DNA of 64,000 nucleotides, from positions 682,001-746,000 of the forward strand of contig CAXXIB010000004.1 of NCBI GenBank assembly GCA_963675925.2. Direction: 5' to 3'. This DNA comes from CAXXOK01 sp963675925. Its GTDB lineage: Bacteria; Bacillota; Clostridia; Christensenellales; Aristaeellaceae. Position 1 is the first letter of the stretch. Each line of letters begins with the position of its first letter. The notes beneath the pieces are model-generated. The model saw only the letters and a list, made by a program, of their open reading frames with translations. It did not search any database and had not been told where the DNA came from. Below, in pieces: positions 57,562-64,000 of this stretch. The position numbers were made by a program, and so were the translations under genes.

Positions 57562-58020
57562 ATGATGACCCTGAAAAAACGCGGCCTTCTGGTATGCCTG
57601 ATCCTCGCCCTTGTTTTCAGTTTCACGGGCGCTGCCGCCCAAAGCACGACCCCGGTTTACCTTGGCGACAGCACCGCCATCACCACCGTCACCCTGCGGA
57701 TTTATACCGTGGAAGACGAAATTCTGTTTGACGGCCCCGTAGCGATCGTGGACCAAGCCCCCACCGTTTACATGGCGCTCAAAGCTGCCGCCGAAGCCAA
57801 CGACATGGTGTTGGAAGTTTCCGGTGAGGACACCCCCGACTCGATGTTCTTAAACGGCATCAACGATCTGCTGTCCGAAAACCCTGTGTTCTGGATGTAC
57901 TACATCAACCAGGCCTCCGCCGAGCTTGGCATGGGTACACAGCCCGTTGCTGATGGCGATGTGATTGAATTTATTTATGAAGACTGGTCCGCCGGCTATG
58001 TGGAAGTGCCCGCCGCCTGA
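57562..58020 (+). CDS. Secreted DUF4430 domain protein
   Basis: The ~152-residue protein has a signal peptide (KRGLLVCLILALVFSFTGAAA). The mature domain (VTLRIYTVEDEILFDGPVAIVDQAPTVYMALKAAAEAND through NPVFWMYYINQASAELGMGTQPVADGDVIEFIYED) matches DUF4430, the beta-grasp-like domain shared with the C-terminal part of transcobalamin-type binders. The N-x-x-F/Y-W-x-Y-Y-I-N motif is the family's hallmark. It may bind a ligand or a cell-surface partner. GGAGG lies 5 bases before ATG 57562. It follows the secreted PHP protein, so they may act together. Confidence 0.82.
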   Translation: MMTLKKRGLLVCLILALVFSFTGAAAQSTTPVYLGDSTAITTVTLRIYTVEDEILFDGPVAIVDQAPTVYMALKAAAEANDMVLEVSGEDTPDSMFLNGINDLLSENPVFWMYYINQASAELGMGTQPVADGDVIEFIYEDWSAGYVEVPAA

Positions 58021-58035
58021 TCGGGTATAGACAAA

Positions 58036-58066
58036 AAACCGCCCCGGCCATATGCCGGGGCGGTTG
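58036..58066. terminator. Terminator of the purine operon, also facing the DUF4430 gene
   Basis: CCGCCCCGGC / GCCGGGGCGG with a 5-base loop. A T-run follows on the minus strand, so it mainly stops purB transcripts. Confidence 0.9.
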
Positions 58067-58084
58067 TTGCATGCCGTAGTGCAC

Positions 58085-59515
58085 TTATACGCTGAGTTCC
58101 GCTTCCCGGCCCATAGTACCGGCGTTGGCCGTAAGCAGCGGGTCGACCACGGTGATTATAAACCAGTCCACCTGCTCGGCACTGCGGCCGGTGAACTTCT
58201 GCGGGTCTAGCAGAGCGTCAATCTCCGCCTTGCTCATGCCAAACGCGGGATCGGCGGCAATGGTCTCCAACAAATTGTTGGGCAGGCCATCGTGCTTGAC
58301 ACGGTAGGCGGCATCCTGGCTTAATACACGGATTTTCTCGTGCAGTTCCTGGCGATCGCCGCCTTTTTTGACCGCATCCATGAGGATGTTTTCGGTCGCC
58401 ATAAAGGGCAGCTCGGCCATCAGACGGGCGCGGACACCCTTTTCGTAAACCACCAGCCCGCCGGTCACGTTCATATACAGGTTCAAAATGCCGTCCACGG
58501 CCAAAAACGCCTCGGCGACGGCAATGCGGCGGTTAGCGCTATCGTCCAGCGTACGCTCAAACCACTGCGTACCCGCGGTGATGGCGGCATTGAGCTGATC
58601 GACCATCACATAGCGGCTGAGCGCTGAGATGCGTTCCGAACGCATGGGGTTACGCTTGTAGGCCATGGCAGAGGAGCCGATCTGGCCTTTTTCAAACGGT
58701 TCTTCCATTTCTTTAAAGCTTTGCAGCAGCCGCAGGTCATAACTGAATTTGCTGGCCGACTGCGCAAGCCCCGACAGTGCCGACAGCACCTGAAAATCCA
58801 CCTTGCGGCTGTAGGTCTGCCCGCTAACGTGGACGACGTTTGTAAATCCGAAATCATGGGCGATGTCGCGTTCGATCTGGTCAATTTTCTCGCCATCGGA
58901 CAAAAGTTCCACAAAGCTTGCCTGCGTGCCGGTGGTGCCCTTTGAACCCAGCAGCGCCAGCGTAGACAGCCGGTAATCCATCTCCTTGACATCCATGACC
59001 AGCTCGTTCATCCACAGGGTGGCGCGCTTGCCCACGGTGGTAGGCTGGGCGGGCTGCATGTGCGTGTATGCAAGCGCAGGCACCGCCTTATATTGCATGG
59101 CAAAATCGCGCAGCTGCGCAATCACCTTCAGCGCCTTGCCACGCAGCAGTTCCAGCCCTTGCTTCATCACGATAATGTCGGTGTTATCGCCCACATAGCA
59201 GCTGGTTGCCCCCAAATGAATGATGGGTTTGGCCAGCGGGCATTGCAGCCCGTAGGCGTGCACATGGCTCATCACATCGTGCCGGGTTTTCTTCTCCTGC
59301 GCCTGGGCATCGGCATAGTTGATGGTATCGGCGTGCGCTTCCAGTTCCGCGATCTGCGCATCCGTAATCGGCAGGCCCTGCCGCTGTTCGGCCTTGGCCA
59401 GGCTAATCCACAGCTTGCGCCAGGTTTTGAATTTGTTGTCCTCGGAGAAAATAAATTGCATCTCTTTGCTTGCGTAGCGCGCGGAAAACGGGCTTACGTA
59501 GCTGTCATGCGCCAT
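58085..59515 (-). CDS. purB: Adenylosuccinate lyase
   Basis: This enzyme releases fumarate twice in purine synthesis: from SAICAR and from adenylosuccinate. Its 476 residues belong to the fumarase/aspartase superfamily: KKTRHDVMSHVHAYG, HLGATSCYVGDNTDI, YTHMQPAQPTTVGKRATLW and the flexible signature loop GSSAMAYKRNPMRSER, which carries the catalytic serine. A perfect AAGGAGG precedes the ATG. It is the last gene of the purD-purL-purB operon visible here. Confidence 0.97.
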   Translation of the reverse strand: MAHDSYVSPFSARYASKEMQFIFSEDNKFKTWRKLWISLAKAEQRQGLPITDAQIAELEAHADTINYADAQAQEKKTRHDVMSHVHAYGLQCPLAKPIIHLGATSCYVGDNTDIIVMKQGLELLRGKALKVIAQLRDFAMQYKAVPALAYTHMQPAQPTTVGKRATLWMNELVMDVKEMDYRLSTLALLGSKGTTGTQASFVELLSDGEKIDQIERDIAHDFGFTNVVHVSGQTYSRKVDFQVLSALSGLAQSASKFSYDLRLLQSFKEMEEPFEKGQIGSSAMAYKRNPMRSERISALSRYVMVDQLNAAITAGTQWFERTLDDSANRRIAVAEAFLAVDGILNLYMNVTGGLVVYEKGVRARLMAELPFMATENILMDAVKKGGDRQELHEKIRVLSQDAAYRVKHDGLPNNLLETIAADPAFGMSKAEIDALLDPQKFTGRSAEQVDWFIITVVDPLLTANAGTMGREAELSV

Positions 59516-59548
59516 GGTGCATCCTCCTTGTCGGTTGCGGGTTACAGT

Positions 59549-62500
59549 TTACTTGAAATAGGCGACACCGTTTGCAAACAACGGCTGGGCGGTGTTGCCG
59601 GATACGTTCTTGTACAGGGCCTTGCCGCTGCGCTCGGTATGCGCCATCTTGCCAAATACGCGGCCATCCGGCGAGAGGATGCCCTCCACAGCCAGTACGC
59701 TGCCGTTGGGGTTGAAGCGCAAGTCCATGGTGGGCTTTCCTTGCAGGTCCACGTACTGGGTGGCAATCTGGCCCTTTGCAATCAGGGATTGCAGCAGCGC
59801 ATCCGGGCAGACAAAGCGACCTTCGCCATGGCTGACGGGAATCAGGTGCATGTCACCAACCGACAGGCCTTTCAGCCACGGGCTGTTATTGGACGCGATG
59901 CGCGTGCGCACCAGCATGCTCTGATGGCGGCCAATGGTGTTATAAGTCAGCGTGGGGCAGCTTTCATCGGTGTCGATGATCTTGCCAAAGGGGACAAGCC
60001 CCAGCTTGATCAGCGCTTGGAAGCCGTTGCAGATGCCCAGAATCAGCCCGTCGCGCTGATCCAGCAGCGTGTGCACGGCCTCGGTCATCTTCGGGTTGCG
60101 GAAAAATGCGGTGATGAACTTGCCGGAGCCGTCCGGCTCGTCCCCGCCGGAAAAGCCGCCGGGGAACACCATCATCTGTGCGCTATCGATCTGCGCGGCA
60201 ATCGTATCCACACTGCGGGAAACGTGGTCGGGGGTCAGGTTGTTGATCAGCGCAATCACAGGCTCGGCTCCGGCGCGCTCCAGGGCGCGGGCGGTGTCGA
60301 CCTCGCAGTTGGTGCCGGGGAAGGTGGGAATTACCACGCGCGGGCGGGCGTGTTTCACAGCCGGGGCGGGAAAGCTATCCGCTGTATAGCTGAGCGCTTC
60401 CACCGTCTCGCCCTGCCCCAGGAAGGGGAAGACCGGCGACAGTTTCGTTTCGTATGCGTCCAAAAGCGCCGCCAAATCGTGCGTTTCACCCTTGTATTGC
60501 AGGGTGAAGGCCTCCGTGGTCACACCCAGCGTTTCGCCGGAGTACAGCGGCTCCGCCGATTCGATAATAATTCCGCCGATGTCCTGCGCAAACAGATCGC
60601 GGGTGAAGTGCTCGCTGACCTTCACGCCGAAGCGGTTGCCGATTGCCATTTTAAACAGCCCCTCGGCAATACCGCCGTAGCCAACCGCCCAGGCGGCGAC
60701 CACATGCTGCTTACGAATCAACTTATACAGGGTATTCAAGGTTTGCATGAAGTGTTCCTTGTCAAAGGGCAGGTAGCGCAATTCATGCCCGGCGGACTTG
60801 ATCTCCGGCGAGATGACCTCCGCCGTTTTGCCGGGCGCGACCGCAAAGGAAACCAGCGTTGGCGGCACGTGCAAGCTTTCAAATGTGCCGGACATGGAGT
60901 CCTTCCCGCCTACGGCAGCGATGCCGCAGTCCAGTTGCGCGTCCAGCGCGCCCAAAAGCGCGGCCAGCGGCTTGCCCCAGGTCGCGGGGTCGGTCGACAT
61001 ACGCTGAAAATATTCCTGAAAGGTCAGGTAGGCTTTGGACGGGTCAAACCCGCTGGCGGCAAGCCGTGCCAGACTTTCGATGACGGATTGATAGGCTCCC
61101 TCATACGGGCTTTGCGCCATCAGCTGCGGATGAAAACCATACGCCATGCCGGAGCAAGTGTCGGTTTCTCCGTGCTCCAAGGGCAGCTTGGCCGCCATGG
61201 CCTGCACGGGTGTTTTCTGCGTGCTGCCGCCAAAGGGCATCACCACGCTTGCCGCACCGATGGTGGAGTCAAAGCGCTCCGAAAGCCCTTGTTTGGAGCA
61301 AATATTGAGGTCGGATACCATGGTCTTTAGTTTTTCGGCCACATTTGTGCCCGCAAAGGGCACGGGGTGGATTTGGTCGTCCTGCACAAACGCCACGGCA
61401 TGCTTTTGCGCGCCGTTGGAGTTAAGGAAATCCCGGTCGATATTGACAATCTCTTTCCCCCGCCAGCTCATCTTCAGGCGCGGCTCTGCGGTGACCTCGG
61501 CCACGACCGTCGCTTCCAGATTTTCCGCGTTGGCCAGGGCAATAAAGGTCTGAACATCCTGCGCATCCACAACCACGGCCATGCGCTCCTGGCTTTCGGA
61601 AATCGCCAGCTCCGTGCCGTCCAGCCCCTCGTACTTCTTGGGGACTTTGTCAAGGTCAATGCGCAGGCCATCGGCCAGCTCGCCGATGGCGACGCTTACG
61701 CCACCCGCGCCAAAATCGTTACAGCGTTTAATGAGCTTTGTTACCCGCGCATCGCGGAACAGCCGTTGCAGCTTGCGCTCGGTGACAGGGTTGCCCTTTT
61801 GCACCTCCGCGCCGCAGCTTTCCAGGCTTTCCAGCTTGTGGCTTTTGGAGGAACCTGTCGCGCCGCCGCAGCCATCGCGCCCGGTACGCCCGCCCAGCAG
61901 GATGATGACATCGCCGGGCTTTGGTACTTCGCGCCGCACATGGGCAAGCGGCGCTGCGCCGACCACCGCGCCGATTTCCATTCGCTTGGCAACATAGCCC
62001 TCGTGGTACAGCTCATCTACCATGCCGGTGGCAAGACCAATCTGGTTGCCGTAGCCGGCATAGCCCGCCGCCGCCGTTGTAACCAGCTTGCGCTGAGGCA
62101 GCTTGCCGGCAAGCGTGTCCTTAACCGGTACCAGCGGGTCGCCCGCGCCGGTTACGCGCATGGCCTGGTATACATAGGTACGGCCCGACAGCGGATCGCG
62201 AATTGCGCCGCCAATACAGGTGGCCGCACCGCCGAAGGGTTCAATCTCGGTGGGATGGTTGTGGGTTTCGTTTTTAAACATCAGCAGCCACGGCTCGGTT
62301 TTGCCGTCAATCTCGGCATCAATCACGATGGAACAGGCGTTGATTTCCTCGGAAATATCTAGGTTTTGCAAGCCGCCCCGCGCTTTCAGTGCTTTGGCGC
62401 CGATGGTGGCAATATCCATCAGCGTAATGGGTTTCTGCTCGCGGGAAAGCTCCTTACGCAGGGCCAGATAGCGCTTGAATGCCTTTTCCACGGCGGGCTT

Positions 62501-63229
62501 ACGGATGTCCGCATCGTCAATCGTGGTTAAAAACGTGGTGTGGCGGCAATGGTCGGACCAGTAGGTATCCAGCATGCGGATTTCGGTCAGCGACGGATCG
62601 CGCTTTTCGCCCCGGAAGTAGTCCATGCAAAAGCGTAAATCATCCGCATCCATCGCCAGGCCGTAGCCTTTGACAAACGCGGCGGCCTGCGTGGCATCCA
62701 TGGTGGTAAAACCGGTGAGGATTTCTACATCCTCCGGCGTATCGTACTGCTGCTGCAGGGTTTCCCGCTCGCACAGGTCGGCCTCGCGGCTTTCCACAGG
62801 GTTGATTACGTAGTTTTTAATTTTTGCCAGCTCGGCCTCGCTCAAGTCACCCTCCAGCAGATAGAGGGTCGCCGTGCGCACGGTGGGCCGCTCGCCACGG
62901 CTGATGAGCTGAACGCACTCCTCGCAGCTGGCGGCACGCACATCAAACTGCCCGGGCAGCGCTTCCACCGCCAGGGGGCGCAGTGCGCCTTCCCCTTTCG
63001 TTTCCGGGGGAAGGTCAAACCTGTAGCTGTCCGTTTGCGGCTCGTAAAACACCACGGGCAGGCACTGGTCAAACAAAGCCTTGTCCACGCCCTCAATATC
63101 GTAGCGGTTGAGTATCCTAAGCCCCGTCAGGGACTTAATGAGCAGAATGTCCCGCAGCTCTTTGAAAAGCGCCTTGGCCTCCCCGTCAAACCCTGTTCGT
63201 TTTTCCGTGTAAACGCGATAAACTGCCAT
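59549..63229 (-). CDS. purL: Phosphoribosylformylglycinamidine synthase, single-chain PurL
   Basis: This large enzyme amidates FGAR to FGAM using glutamine and ATP. The 1226-residue polypeptide joins the AIR-synthase-like domains to a C-terminal glutaminase, in place of the separate PurS, PurL and PurQ of Bacillus. Markers are LDTYWSDHCRHTTFLT, HNHPTEIEPFGGAATCIGGAIRD, GGRTGRDGCGGATGSSK, DFGAGGVSVAIGELADGL, PAVGGKDSMSGTFE-like (AAVGGKDSMSGTFE), and the glutaminase VVIPTFPGTNCEVDTARALE with nucleophile LGICNGFQALIKLG. This clostridial single-chain type is normal in the class. AGGAG precedes the ATG. It is 8 bases from purD. Confidence 0.96.
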   Translation of the reverse strand: MAVYRVYTEKRTGFDGEAKALFKELRDILLIKSLTGLRILNRYDIEGVDKALFDQCLPVVFYEPQTDSYRFDLPPETKGEGALRPLAVEALPGQFDVRAASCEECVQLISRGERPTVRTATLYLLEGDLSEAELAKIKNYVINPVESREADLCERETLQQQYDTPEDVEILTGFTTMDATQAAAFVKGYGLAMDADDLRFCMDYFRGEKRDPSLTEIRMLDTYWSDHCRHTTFLTTIDDADIRKPAVEKAFKRYLALRKELSREQKPITLMDIATIGAKALKARGGLQNLDISEEINACSIVIDAEIDGKTEPWLLMFKNETHNHPTEIEPFGGAATCIGGAIRDPLSGRTYVYQAMRVTGAGDPLVPVKDTLAGKLPQRKLVTTAAAGYAGYGNQIGLATGMVDELYHEGYVAKRMEIGAVVGAAPLAHVRREVPKPGDVIILLGGRTGRDGCGGATGSSKSHKLESLESCGAEVQKGNPVTERKLQRLFRDARVTKLIKRCNDFGAGGVSVAIGELADGLRIDLDKVPKKYEGLDGTELAISESQERMAVVVDAQDVQTFIALANAENLEATVVAEVTAEPRLKMSWRGKEIVNIDRDFLNSNGAQKHAVAFVQDDQIHPVPFAGTNVAEKLKTMVSDLNICSKQGLSERFDSTIGAASVVMPFGGSTQKTPVQAMAAKLPLEHGETDTCSGMAYGFHPQLMAQSPYEGAYQSVIESLARLAASGFDPSKAYLTFQEYFQRMSTDPATWGKPLAALLGALDAQLDCGIAAVGGKDSMSGTFESLHVPPTLVSFAVAPGKTAEVISPEIKSAGHELRYLPFDKEHFMQTLNTLYKLIRKQHVVAAWAVGYGGIAEGLFKMAIGNRFGVKVSEHFTRDLFAQDIGGIIIESAEPLYSGETLGVTTEAFTLQYKGETHDLAALLDAYETKLSPVFPFLGQGETVEALSYTADSFPAPAVKHARPRVVIPTFPGTNCEVDTARALERAGAEPVIALINNLTPDHVSRSVDTIAAQIDSAQMMVFPGGFSGGDEPDGSGKFITAFFRNPKMTEAVHTLLDQRDGLILGICNGFQALIKLGLVPFGKIIDTDESCPTLTYNTIGRHQSMLVRTRIASNNSPWLKGLSVGDMHLIPVSHGEGRFVCPDALLQSLIAKGQIATQYVDLQGKPTMDLRFNPNGSVLAVEGILSPDGRVFGKMAHTERSGKALYKNVSGNTAQPLFANGVAYFK

Positions 63230-63237
63230 AACGACTC

Positions 63238-64000
63238 CTATTTTTGTAATGCTTTCTTGCCGATATCCGTGCGCTTGTACGCGCCTTCAAAGGTGATCAG
63301 GTCTGCTGTCAGATAGGCGCGGTTGACTGCGCCTTGCAGCGTGTCCGCCACGGCAGTAATGCCCAGCACACGGCCGCCACTGGTTACAATCTGCCGACCC
63401 GCTTTTTTCGTGCCCGCGTGGAACACCCAGGTATCCGGCTGGCGGGAAGCCTCTGGCAAACCATAGACGGGCTTGCCTTTTTCGTAGTGCTTGGGGTAGC
63501 CGCCGGATGCCATCACCAAGCAGCAGCTGGCCTTGGCGGAAAACTGCACGTCCGCGTCTTTCAGCGTGCCAGCCGTTACGTGCTGCATAATGGCAAACAG
63601 GTCTGTTTCTAAAAGCGGCAGCACCGCCTGCGCCTCGGGATCGCCGAAGCGGCAGTTGTACTCAATCACCTTAGGGCCGTCTGCGGTCAGCATCAGGCCG
63701 AAATAAAGGCAGCCCTTGAAGGGGCAGCCCTGCGCATTCATGGCATACACGGTGCGCAGATAAATTGTCTCGATACACTCGGCCGCGATTGCCTCGGTGT
63801 AGTAGGGGTTGGGCGCAATCACGCCCATGCCGCCGGTATTGAGGCCCTTGTCGCCGTCCAGCGCGCGCTTGTGATCCATGCCGGAGACCATGGGGATAAT
63901 CGTCTCTCCGTCGGTAAAGGCGAGCACGCTGACCTCCGGCCCTTCCAGAAACTCTTCAATCACAACACGCTTGCCGGACTGGCCGAACTTTTCTTTTTCC
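63238..64000 (-). CDS. purD: Phosphoribosylamine-glycine ligase (PurD), N-terminal part outside the window
   Basis: This ATP-grasp enzyme makes GAR from phosphoribosylamine and glycine. The frame stays open through base 64000 (EKEKFGQSGKRVVIEEFLEG at the edge), so only the C-terminal ~254 residues are visible. Family marks are EEFLEGPEVSVLAFTDGETI, DHKRALDGDKGLNTGGMGVIAPNP, LYFGLMLTADGPKVIEYNCRFGDPEAQAVLP and the C-terminal GRVLGITAVADTLQGAVNRAY. It is followed by purL after 8 bases. Confidence 0.95.
   Translation of the reverse strand, partial: EKEKFGQSGKRVVIEEFLEGPEVSVLAFTDGETIIPMVSGMDHKRALDGDKGLNTGGMGVIAPNPYYTEAIAAECIETIYLRTVYAMNAQGCPFKGCLYFGLMLTADGPKVIEYNCRFGDPEAQAVLPLLETDLFAIMQHVTAGTLKDADVQFSAKASCCLVMASGGYPKHYEKGKPVYGLPEASRQPDTWVFHAGTKKAGRQIVTSGGRVLGITAVADTLQGAVNRAYLTADLITFEGAYKRTDIGKKALQK

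Noticed and set aside
59060..61330. 756-residue plus-strand frame opposite purB and purL
   Set aside because: Antisense to clearly conserved purine genes, with no start signal and no domain; a composition artefact.
1..64000. CRISPR arrays, tRNA/rRNA genes, insertion sequences, prophage or integrase
   Set aside because: I looked on both strands and found none: no repeat-spacer pattern, no tRNA-like T-loop context, no transposase or integrase frames.

Overview
The window looks like chromosome from a GC-rich member of the Clostridia, probably a gut commensal. A Christensenellales-like lineage is a guess, not a demonstration. Supporting signs are strong AGGAGG ribosome-binding sites, sigma-A promoters with 17-bp spacers, the Firmicutes-type order plsX-acpP-rnc-smc-ftsY, a murB-rapZ pair, a single-chain PurL, and pectin/uronate catabolism fed by TRAP and ABC importers. 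I found no tRNA, rRNA, CRISPR array, phage or insertion sequence, and no obvious horizontally acquired island.

Layout. 1-3800: the 3' part of murA, a J-domain/TPR protein, an autoregulated-looking XRE regulator with a membrane partner, a probable structured non-coding RNA (about 2795-3005) ahead of a zinc-ribbon protein, and an NTF2-like protein. 3842-16861 (minus strand): a long housekeeping operon that starts with a membrane-anchored beta-propeller protein and continues plsX, acpP, rnc, smc, ftsY, a DUF975 membrane protein, a SpoU methyltransferase, a UPF0340 protein and a histidine phosphatase. 16941-23856: a GNAT/lipase pair, msrAB, and a two-subunit ABC exporter.

24400-45699 is dominated by pectin and hexuronate use. 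It holds uxuA-uxuB with a DctPQM TRAP transporter, then (after unrelated genes) a pectin methylesterase in an operon with a radical SAM protein and a DsrE-like protein, a three-gene sugar ABC importer, a GH105 unsaturated galacturonyl hydrolase and a GH28 polygalacturonase. All three carbohydrate-active enzymes lack signal peptides. The inferred route is uptake of oligogalacturonides by the ABC importer, cytoplasmic de-esterification and hydrolysis, uptake of monomers by the TRAP system, and the uxuAB branch to 2-keto-3-deoxygluconate. Between these lie two tandem gene duplications (GNATs; ArsB/NhaD-type permeases) and a CPA2 antiporter whose leader folds like a riboswitch.

45863-64000: a LysE exporter, a small secreted protein ending in an IGGADGPT module, a PadR-controlled operon of membrane proteins made of tandem ~52-residue repeats centred on WWPLSV, an EamA transporter, an envelope operon (murB-rapZ-dxr-rseP-pgsA), a secreted PHP-fold protein with a DUF4430 partner, and a purine operon (purD-purL-purB).

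The three observations most worth follow-up are the WWPLSV repeat operon (47412-49989), the structured leader of the antiporter (35598-35761) and the orphan RNA at 2783-3005.
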